Positions 13,301 through 24,010 of a stretch of 39,041 nucleotides of DNA are shown here, piece by piece. The notes below the pieces were generated by a model. That model made no database searches. It was not told the origin of the DNA and saw only the letters and a program-made list of their open reading frames with translations. The translations under genes were made by a program, and so were the position numbers. The stretch covers positions 1 to 39,041 of the forward strand of contig JADGJL010000126.1 of NCBI GenBank assembly GCA_027600665.1. The letters run 5' to 3'. Each line of letters opens with the position of its first letter. Position 1 is the stretch's first letter. Source of the DNA: Irineochytrium annulatum (lineage: Eukaryota; Chytridiomycota; Chytridiomycetes; Chytridiales; Chytridiaceae).

Positions 13301-15452
13301 CCCGTCATGGCGGATGGTTGGCAGGACAAGGGAGTTGGGCGTTGAAGGGTGAAGACCTCCATCTCGCCTTTGCCCTTCACGTGTACAAGCCCCTCGCGTT
13401 TCCAGAGGCGCTTTATCTCGGGTGAGAGAATGGAGTAGACGCGCTCGGTGCAAACGCAGGAACGGCCGATGGAAAGCATGCGGGATGCCGTGTTGACGGT
13501 GTCTCCATAAACATCGTAGCAGAATTTATCCTCGCCAACGATGCCTACGTGCGTAAATTAGCCTGCTACAGTACATACAGCAGCAATGCATTGCCAACCT
13601 GCAACTACTGGACCGACGTCCACGCCTATCCTTATCGATCGCACATGCTTCCTCACAACCTCTTCCGGGATCCCTCTCTCCGTCGCCCACACGTGCACGG
13701 CGCGCTTCGAGTGCACCGAAACCTCTGAAAAGTCCTGCACAATCCTTATTACCAGGTCGGTCATGCTCGCGCCCGTCTGCTCAAGATTCTCCGAGGATGC
13801 CTTAGCAATCAACATGACCTTACTCGAAATCGTCTGGTTTACACAGCCTAATTAGCGAATGCGATATAGGAGTTTATATGTAAGCATGCAGCACACCCAC
13901 CTTGATTTTTTCAAATTCAGGGTATATTTTCATAAATTTGTCGAAGTGACGAAAAGTCTCGTTGAAGAGCACAGCGGAGAGCTCTGAGTCCTCGTCGACG
14001 TCCGAGTTTTTGAAGAAGTCGACGAACAAGCAAAAAGCCGGGTTGATAAGGTCTGTCACCGTCGAGAACTTGAACTCGGAGGCCACGAGACGCGGTATAA
14101 CCGACTGCGTGTTTTGCGGAACGTCAAAAGAAGCAAGAGAAGCGACGCAAAGAAGACAGCAACATACAACTGGGAGCATAAGCTCAAGGAGCTTGGCCAC
14201 CATTTTCGACTCATCTTCGATGCACTTTAACTCCCACTGAATCCTCTTGATCTTTACAAAGCGTGTCCTGTACACCTTCTCGTACCGAAACATGCTGTAC
14301 AAGCACAGCGCTGCCGAACGTTAGGTCGCGAACGTTGTTTAAAGTCTACCGAAGGTCATGAAGTACGGCGCCACCGACCCGATACAAATCAGGACCGAAG
14401 TCGCGGGTGAGATGAGCTCTAGCGCGAAGATTTTTGCGACACTAACGGTGGCGAACAGCATGGCGACAATGAAGCTCGACGAGCAGCGGCAGCAGATACC
14501 CGTTAGCGCCGCAAGGAAGATAATTACGACGTTGGCCCGTGAAGTGTACCATAGTGTTGTCGGGGTCAAGGCGGTGAAGTCTTCATAGCTAAGAGGAAGA
14601 AGCACATGTCAGTCTGCGTCCCCAGCGTCGTCTACCTCGATCTAAGTTCTGCCTTCTTTTTCCCTTCTAAATGTTATTGCCCGAAAATACTTACTTGAAG
14701 TAAGTCACACTTAGCGTTAAATAGAACAACAACACCGGCAGGGGCACCTTCCACCTAGGGACGCGAGAGAAAACCTTGTCCCATTCATCGGGCGACCTCG
14801 CCGCGGCGGCGACCGTCGCGAGCAGAAACGCGTCGGCTAGCGCGAGAAGGGCGACCCGGTAAGGCGCAAAAGAGTCCGTCATCAGACCGATACAGATGAA
14901 CCAGATAAGCGCTAGGGTGTCGTATAGCACGCCGGCGGCGGCCACAACCAGGAAGAGCCTGCGGGAGTCCTCGCAGCCCATGTGCTCCCGCATGAAGACG
15001 TGCTCCAGATGCTCATCCATGAAAAGCAGGTTAAATGGGTCCTACGGCCTATTAGAACGCGGGGAATCCAGAAGGAATGAAACAAATAACGCGAAGTAAA
15101 ATAGTAGTCACTCTGTAGGTACCATCAGCTGCTCCGATTTCCATCTGTCGCTGACGGTATACATAGGCGCGTCCGCCCCGCCAACCGGCTCCTCCAGAGG
15201 GCCGGCGGTCGACGCGCCCTGGTCGAGGGACTTCGTCATCGCGTCAATGTTGCCCCCACCGCGTCGAGGTCGCGCGTCCGTCGAATTCCCTTCGGTGGGA
15301 TGATGCCGGCGCGCTAAACGCAGGAAGGCCGTCGGCGCGGTGGGACCGCGGCTGGAATGATGTCCTCTTTCGTTACAGGTGGGCTGGCGATCCCCCTGTA
15401 AAGATTAGCATTCAGATTTACGCCTTCCAGGCAGTTCTACGGCAGGGAGCAT
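10324..15452 (-). CDS. 12-TM class III adenylyl cyclase with two cyclase domains in inverted order
   Basis: Predicted integral-membrane enzyme making cAMP from ATP. Exons (5' to 3'): 15441-15452, 15123-15395, 14695-15041, 14350-14588, 14168-14310, 13901-14104, 13599-13833, 11986-13544, 11296-11925, 10892-11239, 10324-10836; 1500 aa. Order: soluble N-terminus, six TM (about 124-295), signalling helix, cyclase 1 (about 340-545), Ser/Gly-rich linker of about 450 aa, six TM (about 1015-1250), cyclase 2 (about 1262-1490). Cyclase 1 has EKIKTIS (adenine-selecting Lys), CYDVYGDTVNTASRM (adenine Asp, transition-state Asn and Arg) but lacks the second metal Asp (Ser instead). Cyclase 2 has both metal Asp (HLDILSFT, IMTIGDAF) but Glu and Lys where Asn and Arg should be. 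One composite active site is therefore expected. The first 12-nt exon is uncertain; the in-frame ATG at 15239 is the conservative start. Confidence 0.9.
12971..13042 (-). repeat. 18-bp tandem repeat, 4 copies, in the cyclase linker
   Basis: Four 18-bp units encode the hexapeptide GATTTV, with one VGATTTF variant, in the Ser/Thr/Gly-rich linker between cyclase 1 and the second TM bundle. The units differ mostly at third positions, so it looks like an older expansion kept in frame. Confidence 0.85.
14105..14167 (-). other. 63-nt stop-free, frame-neutral intron in the cyclase gene
   Basis: GTATGT donor and CGCAG acceptor (minus strand) bound 63 nt with no in-frame stop. Splicing gives LLELMLPV-SVIPRLV, the usual helix entry into a class III cyclase domain. 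Retention would insert 21 residues including a hydrophobic VVCCCLLCVASLASF stretch that mimics a TM segment. Confidence 0.75.
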
Positions 15453-15687
15453 TTGAGCCACGGAAATTACTAAATCGCCCGACTAATGCGAGCAACATAT
15501 CGACGTACCTAGTTAAAGGTGAAGTCTATTACTATCATAGAAGAAACCGCAGCATTGGAAACACGAAATTTGGAATACGACTGCAAGTGAAGAATGCGAT
15601 GAAAGTGAAATAGCACCAGAGCCCGTCAGCATCAAAGTCGAAATATAATTAAAATGCAAAAATGCGCGTCGTCCAGCGTTCAGCATA

Positions 15688-16976
15688 TCATGACTTCTTG
15701 AAAAATGTGTTCAGCGCGTTCATTCCCCTCGTGCTAACGTTCGCCAGCTTCTTGACGCCTTGTGATTGTTTCTTCTTTCCTTTGTCCTGTTGTATGTCGT
15801 GTAAGTACGAACGCTGTTCACTTCGCTATGTGACGGAATAAATTGAACCTTCGCCTGAGCAGCCTTCGCGGTCGACTCATCCGGCCGGTGCATTTGGATC
15901 GGCCTCATATACCCGATATCCCCTGCCGCCAGGACCGACGCCACGCTTGCATTGGCAATGCTGTAAAGAGGTTTTATATCAAGTGTTTCAGATATAGGGT
16001 AGTACCTCATGGACGTCCGGAGGGCTTGCAGCCACGTAGGGTGAAGGACGTCGCCCAAAATCTTCAGCATGACATGCGCCGCGCGATCTAGTGACCAAAC
16101 GATTGTAAGAGGATGATACTTCACGTTTGTCGGCATGCATGCCTTCAGCGTCCGCATCCATTTGCCCCTGAACAGCAAACACCTGATGCTTCGGGAAGCG
16201 CTCTACCAGCCGATCCGCCTGATGTAAAACTACTGTTTAACTGCCGGGCCTGTAAGGCAATCACATAAACAAGGCTCCACCTTCCGTTTAAGCCATGCGA
16301 GCACTTTCGCATCATTCAGCCGAAAAAACTTCGCGCCCGCCATCTCTGCAAGCTTTAATCAGCAAACCAAGACACCTCGACTGACTATTCAACAGAGAGC
16401 TTTACCGAAGCTGTCGCAAATAAGCGGCAACCGTGCGTCCAGGTCCAGTTTCGCGAGCGCATGCAGGTCCGGGAAATTCTCGTCGCTGAGGAAGCTGTCC
16501 ACCTGCTCCATCTTCCCAGTCGACTTCTCCCCTCGTGCTATCCCTCGCTTTTCCTCGGACATGACGCCCCGAGATCGCTCCAGCATCGGGAGCAGCAGGA
16601 AGAGCGGGTCGAATGGCGTAAAGAGATGGAGCGAGCCGTCTGGGAATGTTGAATGAGACGATCCCGCCATATCACCTGAAAGGTAAAGCAGGTCTTCACC
16701 TTGCTTGATGCTGTCGTCTATCAGCCAAGAGCCCGGGTTAGCGGTGGAGCTTCCGACGCGCTGGATTTCGAAGAGGCCGGCGGTTGGTGCGTGGACCAGA
16801 AACAGGACGCCTTCGCCTTTTCGAGAGCATGAGTCAGCGTCAGTGCTCGAAGGAACTTAAACAGGCTAGTTCCCTATACCAGTCCGCGGATGAGGCAGCG
16901 TCACGAAGTCCGTCAGCGTGCCCTTCGCCAGCTGCGAGGGGAGGACGCACACCCTCTTTGCTAACGAAGCATCCAT
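15688..16976 (-). CDS. RNASEH2B: ribonuclease H2 subunit B
   Basis: Non-catalytic nuclear subunit of RNase H2, the heterotrimer that removes ribonucleotides from DNA and cuts RNA:DNA hybrids. Exons: 16880-16976, 16406-16816, 16281-16345, 16183-16218, 16006-16142, 15849-15960, 15688-15786; total 318 aa, close to the 312 aa of human RNASEH2B. Diagnostic parts are the N-terminal strand KRVCVLP and FVTLPHPRTGEG, then SWLIDDS, then LHLFTPFDPLFLLLPML, which matches the family hallmark TPVDPLFLLL. Next come FFRLNDAKVLAWLKRK and a helical AAHVMLKILGDVLHPTWLQAL. The last exon is in a frame hidden by a 62-nt intron and encodes KKLANVSTRGMNALNTFF, which contains a PIP-box-like C-terminus (MNALNTFF) as in the human protein. 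The 16143-16182 intron is the least certain junction. It lies between the cyclase and TMEM14 genes on the same strand. Confidence 0.88.
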
Positions 16977-17259
16977 CAATGGCCGTGACGAGGATCGTTG
17001 GAAGATGGTCGAAGTTTCGGACGTCGAAGTACGAATAATGCCGGCAATGACAGTTGGCATCGCAAAGCAACTACCGCATTCACGTTGACATCGGATATAG
17101 AACTCTATATACTGATAAGCTACCAACAGCGAATTGGACACATAGCCTACGCCCAGCAACAACACTCGCGATCTTCATCCGCTTCCAATATTGAAACGCA
17201 TACACACTTCCGGTCCTGCACTCCAAATGCAACCGTGGACATACGCCATCAATGTACCC

Positions 17260-17883
17260 TCAGACGCCATTGAAGTTCTGGTACACCTTCGTGCCATAGT
17301 ATGCAGTCCCTAGTAATGCATAGTTAGGAAGGAGCCAGCTGTCAAGCTACGAAGGCAAAAAATGAAGCAGAGAAGCCGCATAACAACCAGTGGTTCCAAT
17401 GACGCTCATTATAAGAGGAACTGGCTTTTTCGTCTTGACGGCCTTGGGTCCCATGGCACCGAGGAGCAAAAGCGATGTCACTGAGAACACGACCGTGTAT
17501 CATTTTCTCGCAGTCCTATGGATAATGCAAAAGAGCAAGCAAAAAGGCAGCGTACCAGTGGCAAGCTCCGCGCCGTAGTCAGAATTCGACTGAATCAGGT
17601 ATCTGTAAAGTTGCGAGCGTGAGATGACAGATTTTCATTATGGTGAGAACGAAAGACCACATGCTCCCACACGAGGGGTTATATTTCTTCTTAGAACCCT
17701 TATGAAGCGTTCTGCACGACCTCATAGGGAAAGACCGGCCCGTCCCACTCACCCAGAATATGCGTACAGGCCTGCAAAGGTTAGGCCGGCGATCAGCGAG
17801 GGCATCGACCGCGCCCGCGCGTAGCCCATGATCCCTCCGAACGCGCACAGCGCTGCAAGGCCGTTGGCGGGGTGATGAGACAT
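17260..17883 (-). CDS. TMEM14 family (UPF0136) small membrane protein
   Basis: Exons 17753-17883, 17556-17602, 17388-17480 and 17260-17309 encode 106 aa, the normal family size. The sequence has the family pattern: GFGGxxGYxxAxSxPSLxAG is seen as AFGGIMGYARARSMPSLIAG, followed by a polar loop, a TM segment (LLLLGAMG), a KAVKTKKPVP positive stretch and a last TM with GTAYYGTKVY. Three to four short TM segments are expected. Mammalian TMEM14C is a mitochondrial inner-membrane protein needed for porphyrin transport in haem synthesis; transfer of that role here is inference. The final exon needs the downstream of two possible acceptors, because the nearer one runs into a stop. Start chosen at MSHHPANG; the open frame extends 29 codons upstream. 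Confidence 0.88.
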
Positions 17884-18672
17884 TGATGATGCAACTCGTG
17901 TGGTTTGACGGCCATGAATAATGCGTTTTTCATATTCATCAGCCCAAGAACGGAGAGCCATGAGTTGCATGAACGCCGATAAGTTTAATGCATTAAAATA
18001 ACTGTAATAAATTCAACCCAATTTGAATATTTCTTCCTTCGGGGCACTTAAACTTGCACAGCATGTACTGGTGATGCGTAAGAAGCACGCTACTTTTTAT
18101 GAGTCGCAGAAGATGCTAAAATCTGGAATACTGTCCGTCCTTCATGATGCCTGATTGCTGGGCTTTTTTCAGTGGTGTGGGTCTCGATCATCCCGTTGGA
18201 TTATTGCGGTGAGGCGCTTCAATTTTGTCGCATCGCTCGAAATAGGAAGATCGTTGTGGACTCGCCGCCATCAACGCCGCCCTTCGACCGACCGACTGCG
18301 CTCATCACAACTAGACGCCCGGGGGCCTCCTGTTCGACCGTCTCTGCCACCGACCGTCTCGACCACGACCCGCGGAGTGTCCTCTGTAGTCGTGCCGAAT
18401 CCCCTTCCAGCGTCAGCCCGTGTGCCCGCCGTTTCGCCGAAGCCAACGGCCGTCGTCAATATCAAGAGGGGCGCATCGCATCCGCGGCCGCCGTGTGACT
18501 GGGACTCTTGGGACTGGGTTGTCGCCCCGCCTTCGCTGCCACCGATTCGCTCCCGCTCACGTCACACCGACCGTCGCCGTTCATCAACACCCTCGAGGTC
18601 CTCCACCCCACCCCCGCACGCTCTCCTCGCTCATTCCCCTGGAGACAACCCCCGGCCACCTCTTCATTCGAT
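17884..18672. other. divergent intergenic region, TMEM14 / PP2C
   Basis: About 790 bp between divergent start codons. The first 250 bp are AT-rich and look like a promoter. From about 18230 the DNA is GC- and CT-rich, with long stop-free frames encoding only Ser/Pro/Arg-rich sequence on both strands. I read this part as a long 5' leader of the PP2C gene; an upstream coding exon cannot be excluded. Confidence 0.45.
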
Positions 18673-21167
18673 ATGTTGGTCGTCTCCCCAGTCCCGCCGG
18701 CCGTGATCTCCCTTTCTCTTTCAATGAACGCCGATGCGCCCGGCACCGCCGAGCCCTTCGCCGCGGACGGTCAGTCCGCGGACCTGCATGACCACCCGAT
18801 CCACTCCGCCCGGTCGCCCATCTTCTCCATGTCATCATCCGACGAGGTACATGTGCCGGCGACGCCCCACAAGTCCATTCCCGTCGCTATCACCAGCAGC
18901 AATCACACCAACCCCACCGGCAGCGCGAGCCTTACCAATAACATCACTGGCGCATCACCTCACTCCCACCTCAGCCACGTCCAGTCGCCCGCCTTTAAGC
19001 CTCTCCGGTCTCCCGCATCCAACTCGCTCCTCCAGCCCATCCTGACATCCGTTTCTTCACCATCCGCCGCCAACGTTGCATCATCATCACCGCCGGCCGT
19101 TGCCGCTCCAGCAGCGCCGAGGGCTACCCCTGGCGCGTCAGCTGAGTACAAAGTCTCGCCAATGAATCAGGATGCTGCGGAGGCAGGGGAACCTGAGCCT
19201 AAGGCCGCTATTCAGCCGAACGTGGTGAACTCCCTGTTTTCGCCGATCTCGAGGCCGACGCACCCTCCGCCGATGACACCACCCAATCCGCCGTCGCCAA
19301 CCTCCATGGCTGCCAGGCTACATTTAGTTGGCCGGAGAAACTCTACGGGGTCGAAGAAGCTGAGCTCGGGTTCCGAGGATGTCGCTATGGAGGAGTGCAG
19401 GTAATTTTTGTCGATGTTTAGCTTCTGATGATTGTATAACCTAATTTTTGGTTCATTGCAGCACGGAGAAGTCTGACTTCGTTAACGTCGAGCTTGCGCC
19501 GCCATCGACAGCCGAGCCCACAGCTGATGCGGACGTGTCTATCGACTCGGAAAAGGATGTGAACAAGCCCGTTCACGCTCTCACGCATAACGTAACCTGG
19601 TCCGTTGCGACGGAGAAGGGCTACCGGAACGTCGGTGCCTCCGATTTCTCCTCGAACCGTCTCCCTATCCACGAGCACCTCGAGGACGTCCATTGGCCCA
19701 CTTTAGACGACAAGGAGGCGTGGTCTGGCCGGGTTGGGGGGACGAAGATGGTCGAGGACTTCCTTGAACGTCAGCAGAACGGCGACAGCCAGCAGGAGGT
19801 TTACGTTGCGGACCTAATGTCGACCACGAGAATTTTTGTGCTTGCGGACGGCCATGGCGGCGTGAACGTGAGTTACAAATCATTTTAGAATCCGCTAGTT
19901 GCAATATGTAACCGGTCGCTCTTAGGCTGCTCGGTTCTTCGTCCCTCGTGTGCGTCAGGGTCTCGAGAAGCTGATTTCTTCTCGTCCCTGGGATTTCAGC
20001 GTGGCTGAGGACCGCAGCGACCTTACTCACCAGGTCTCCTCCCTTTTCCGCATCCTCGACGCCGAGTACTGCGCCCTTCAGGTCTCCGCCTATCGGCGCT
20101 GGGTCGATGCCGGCTCTCCCCCCGGCGCTCGCCCGACCGACGACGGCTGCACGCTTATGTGCACGATCCTACATAAAGATCACCTCGTCAACCTTAACGT
20201 CGGCGACTCACGGACCGTCCTTATGGAGCGCCCTGTCGCCGGCACCCCTGCTGCCCAAGCGGCGGCCGAACGCGGCGTCGACGGCTGGCGATCGACCTTC
20301 TTTTCAATCGACCACAACATGACCCACCCGGACAAGGTGTGGGGCATCCATCGGGCCGGTGGCCACTTCATCAACCCCAACGGTACGCTTAAGTACGTAA
20401 ACGTCGAGAGCCCGTCTCAACGGCAAGGACGCCCGTACTACGAGCTGGAAGGCGCACGAATCTACAGACACCCTACCGACGCCGTTCGTGCCGTCGGCGT
20501 CTCGCACAAACGCACACTCAACCTTACCGCGACCATGGGCGACCTTCTCTTCAAGATTGAGCCCGCGGTACTTAGCCCTGTACCGGACGTCGGTTTCGTC
20601 AGGCTCGAGACCGACCGCGAGTACGCCATGGTCATGGCTACTGACGGCATTTGGGACCACTTGAAGGTCCAGGGCGACGAGGAGAAGCAGAACGGCGTCG
20701 TCATGGGCGTCGTGGCGGCTGCCATCGCGTGTTGGGAGGGTGAGTGCGCGATTGCTGCCGCTTCGTCCGTGGCGTCGGGGTCGTCCTCGTCTGCGGCTGC
20801 TTCGTCGTCCGCAAACCCGAGCGCCTTCGCGTCGTCGTCCTCCGCCGCCGTCGCATCGTCGTCGTCGTCGGCAGCGGCAGCGGCGCTCGCAGCCAACCAC
20901 GGCGGCGTCGAGACGAACTCGGTGTCTTCAGAGTCGACGGCCGTGTCGCCGCTTCAGCCGAACGTGGCCGAGAAGCTCGCGATGGCGGCCGTCGCGCTCG
21001 CGCTGAGGGAGCAGCCTGTTGGCGTCGTTGGCGGAACGGGTGTCACCGGGTTAGCGAGAGGAATGGCGGCTGAAGTTCAAAGGGCCGCGGAGGGGATGTA
21101 TTTGCAGAGGATGAACCGGTATGATGACTCAACGGCGATCGTGTCGTTCTTCAAAAGCTGCGCGTAG
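18673..21167 (+). CDS. PP2C-type (PPM) protein phosphatase
   Basis: Metal-dependent Ser/Thr phosphatase. Exons 18673-19400, 19462-19867 and 19926-21167 give 791 aa; ATG 18724 is an alternative start in a CAATG context. Residues 1 to about 245 are Ser/Pro/Ala-rich and disordered. The catalytic domain spans about 290-790. It contains VLADGHGGVNAARF (metal Asp and Gly), DDGCTLMCTILHKDHLVNLNVGDSR, SIDHNMTHPDKVWGIHRAGG, ATDGIWDH (metal Asp) and the closing RYDDSTAIVSF, with Asp-Asp where most members have Asp-Asn. A Ser/Ala-rich low-complexity insert of about 60 residues (about 20750-20940) sits between the DGIWD and DDST motifs. The first acidic motif (usually RxxMED) is not obvious, although GYRNVGASDF may occupy its place. 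Substrate unknown. An assembly gap lies 14 bp after the stop. Confidence 0.85.
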
Positions 21168-21180
21168 AAGTGGGGAGTTG

Positions 21181-21190
21181 NNNNNNNNNN
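21181..21190. other. assembly gap (10 N)
   Basis: Ten consecutive N. The round number suggests a placeholder of unknown true length, so the linkage and distance between the PP2C gene and the Rho pair depend on scaffolding. Confidence 0.99.
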
Positions 21191-22151
21191 TTCTGTATCT
21201 GTCGTTGCTGTTGTTGAAGTTTCTGGTCAATTTTACTTTTTTCGGTCTCATTTTCTTACGCTCGTCGCCCGTCGCCCGTAGTGTTCGCTGAGGTGACCAG
21301 GTGTTGCGGGCGATCCTCTCCTCTCCTCTCTTCCCCTATTGTCTGGCTTTAGTCCAACTTCTCTCCCTAATTATCCCACGCATTTGGCCTCTACAGCCGT
21401 TGGTCGTTTGCTTTGTTCCAGCTCATCCTCGTCTCTCAGCGTCATAACCACTTATATCTTAAGCCCGATTGATGATTTACGGACACTGATTTCTCTTCTT
21501 AGTTTTGCTTTTGTTTCTTCACCCACATATCTGGTCTCAAGTTGTTATATTGCTAGCACGCCCCTTCTTGAATGTGAATCTAGATTGTAGATGATGAATC
21601 GGGGTGTATTGTCCCTTGCTTAGTCGTTCGGGCGCCTCCTTGGCCCCTTCTTTTTTCTTTCGTCTTCTGTTTTCCACGGTTGCCAATGAACGACTGCTTC
21701 TGTATTGCTTTTTTTTCTGCTAAATGACTTTCACACTCACACGATCATCTGCTTCACCTTTAATATTACTGTTTTCTTTTCATCTTCAATTGATGGTTAG
21801 AGTTTTGTTTGGGAAAGGTGTTGGACGCACTGATGATGGAGATGAGCTAAATAAAACTCCATTGATTTCTTAGACGTAAGGAGTGAAACAAAGCTACACG
21901 TTCTGCATCCCGTTCTTGCAGGAAAGGCAACACAACCTCCTTCGCACTCCGGCGCATCGTCGACGACATCATCGCCTGTGGCTGCCAGGTGCACCTGCCA
22001 CTTCGGCAGCGAGACTTTGGACTTTTGCGACACCGAAGACGATTGTCGGCACCACCTTCTTGGCCACAGCGGCTACTCCCGCTCATCTCCCCCCCGCCTG
22101 CCGACCTCCCACTCAACCTGGGGCCGCATCGCCACCAGGTCGCAGCAGCAA
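21191..22151. other. intergenic region upstream of the first Rho gene
   Basis: No supported gene. The stretch is T- and C-rich on the + strand, with a CTCCTCT run near 21317-21340 and T-tracts near 21645 and 21710. The frame of the downstream Rho gene stays open upstream to about 21978, but the predicted Cys/Ser/His-rich peptide has no family resemblance, so the Rho start is kept at 22152. Confidence 0.5.
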
Positions 22152-23413
22152 ATGGTCGAAAAGAAGAAGCTCGTTTGCGTAGGCGATGTAAGTGTTAACT
22201 TCATACAGCTGGAATGATGCTGGTGTCGCCATCGTCGGGTCAGCACAGTTGGTATGGAGCGTATTAGGCTGACGTCCGGAAGGTGGGAAGGGTAGGATGT
22301 GGACTTCGATGGATGCGTCGGCGGGCCTTCGCAACAGCAGGTACCTTGGCTATCTTTGGGTTGGCCTTCTTGGGATGTGGCGTTGTCAGTGACGGCCGAT
22401 GGTCGATGATGGTGCGGACGAGTGCGCGCGGATGACGAGTTGGATCGTCACCGTCAAGAATGGAGCGCCAGTTCGCATGCACGGATATCATCGGCACGAG
22501 GCGTTGGGCACTGAACATGGTTCTTTTCTTGACAGGGTGCCTGCGGAAAGACTTGCTTGCTGATCGTCTTCTCGACAAATGCGTTTCCTGAGGTGAGCTG
22601 AATGCATGCAGCCCGTCTTCTATCGAATGTCGTTGCTCATCTCATTATGTTGGTACCTTCAGGTGTACATCCCCACCGTCTTTGAGAATTATATGGCGAC
22701 CGTGACGGTGGAGGGGCGGTCTGTGGAGTTGAACCTCTGGGACACGGCGGGGCAGGAGGGGTACGACCGGTTGCGGCCATTTTGCTACCCAGACTCGAAC
22801 GTGATTCTCATTTGCTTCGCCATCGACTCGCCAGACTCGCTCGATAACGTCAAGGAGAAGGTGAGGATTGTTGAGCCATTGAATGGAGGGTCGCATTACC
22901 AGGTGTGCGTGGCTAGACTAAGCTGACCGGATACGACGGAATTTGGGCGTGTAGCTGCGGGTTGGATGCGGTCGGAATGATGTGAACAGGAGGCGGAGGT
23001 GTTGGGGTCTTCTTGCTGTTTATGTGCGAAAGGTTTGAACTCCTCTTTGCTAACCGCCTGTTAGTGGATATCCGAAGTTATCCACTACTGCAACAGCACG
23101 CCTGTTATCCTCGTCGGCTGCAAAAAGGACTTGCGGAGCGACCTCGCGCGAGCGGACGAGTTGAAGGCACGGGGTTTAAATTTCACCACGACACAAAAGG
23201 TTGGGCTAATTTAGAGGTGGACTTCATGCTAACTCTTCCTGGTGTTCGCAGGGGAAACAAATGGCGAAGGACATTGGCGCGTACCGATATGTCGAGTGCA
23301 GCGCGAGGACGCAGGAGGGCGTGCGGGATGTGTTTAATCACGCCGCGAGGGCCTCGTTGGTGCCGACATTTCTGAGAAAACCGCCTGGTCCTAGCAAATG
23401 TGTTTTGCTATGA
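22152..23413 (+). CDS. Rho family small GTPase, divergent copy
   Basis: Membrane-anchored GTP switch for actin and cell-wall polarity. Exons 22152-22187, 22536-22592, 22663-22860, 23065-23199 and 23252-23413 give 195 aa. All G boxes are present: GDGACGKT (P-loop), [10 protein letters not shown] (switch I Thr), WDTAGQE (catalytic Gln), GCKKDL (the Rho1-like variant of NKxD) and ECSA. The C-terminus KCVLL is a CAAX box; the final Leu favours geranylgeranylation. Compared with the neighbouring Rho, switch II differs ([14 protein letters not shown] against [14 protein letters not shown]) and the tail has few basic residues. Introns 2, 3 and 4 match those of the neighbour and exons of 198 and 135 nt are identical in length, so the pair is a tandem duplication. 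The first intron is at a different codon. Confidence 0.93.
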
Positions 23414-24010
23414 AGCTGGTGGTCGTGGTGTGCCGGTTGACGCTGGATTGAAGAGGTCTCTGGATCGTCAAAGTAGTGTGCGAGCGGAATTCGTGTCGGG
23501 CCTGAAGGGCGGTTGTTTGGAACGTGTTCAGGATATCTCGCGGGGCCCGCAAAGTTATGCTTTTGGGCATTGGTGTGCCGGGAGTTGCAGCCTGTATTTT
23601 TTGCTCTGTTTCTCTTCCATGTTATTTTCTATCTGTGGAGAATCAACTCTCCGGGACCGCGTAGACTGTTACTCGCTTTTCATTCTTCCCTCGTTATCGG
23701 TCGATCCACGCAGCTTCTGTTATCATTATTATATTGCGTCTGCTCGTCTCCTCGTTAACCTATTGCTTTTCTGCGTCACCTCGTTTCTACCTCGAGCCTC
23801 CGTGAAGTCAAGTATCCCCCACAAAGCTCCAAAGTACTACTAAGAACGTCCGCCCATGTTGAGTCGATATACTTTCGAGTGACGTGAAAGTTGAGCAAGC
23901 CAGTTTTCTTCTGTGTGCTACAGAACCAATATCTATCATTTTCCAGGCGGAGGACCTTCGCCGACCCCAACCACATCTGTATCTCCAACAGCCGCTTGTG
24001 AACGATCCTG
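23414..24010. other. intergenic region between the two Rho genes
   Basis: About 600 bp, moderately T-rich, with no conserved ORF. It should hold the 3' end of the first Rho gene and the promoter of the second. No motif stands out. Confidence 0.5.

Noticed and set aside
14105..14167. Extra TM segment (VVCCCLLCVASLASF) in the cyclase
   Set aside because: It lies in a GTATGT..CAG segment whose removal restores the conserved helix before the cyclase domain.
15720..16178. Continuous 152-codon minus ORF as the end of RNASEH2B
   Set aside because: It reads through three introns and ends in an arginine-rich tail; the spliced frame recovers the family C-terminus.
18155..18706. 183-codon + strand ORF upstream of PP2C
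   Set aside because: Ser/Pro/Arg-rich frame typical of random open frames in GC-rich DNA; no domain and not needed by the PP2C model.
21978..22151. Cys/His-rich N-terminal extension of the first Rho protein
   Set aside because: Rho proteins start a few residues before the P-loop strand; [12 protein letters not shown] fits exactly and the upstream peptide resembles nothing.
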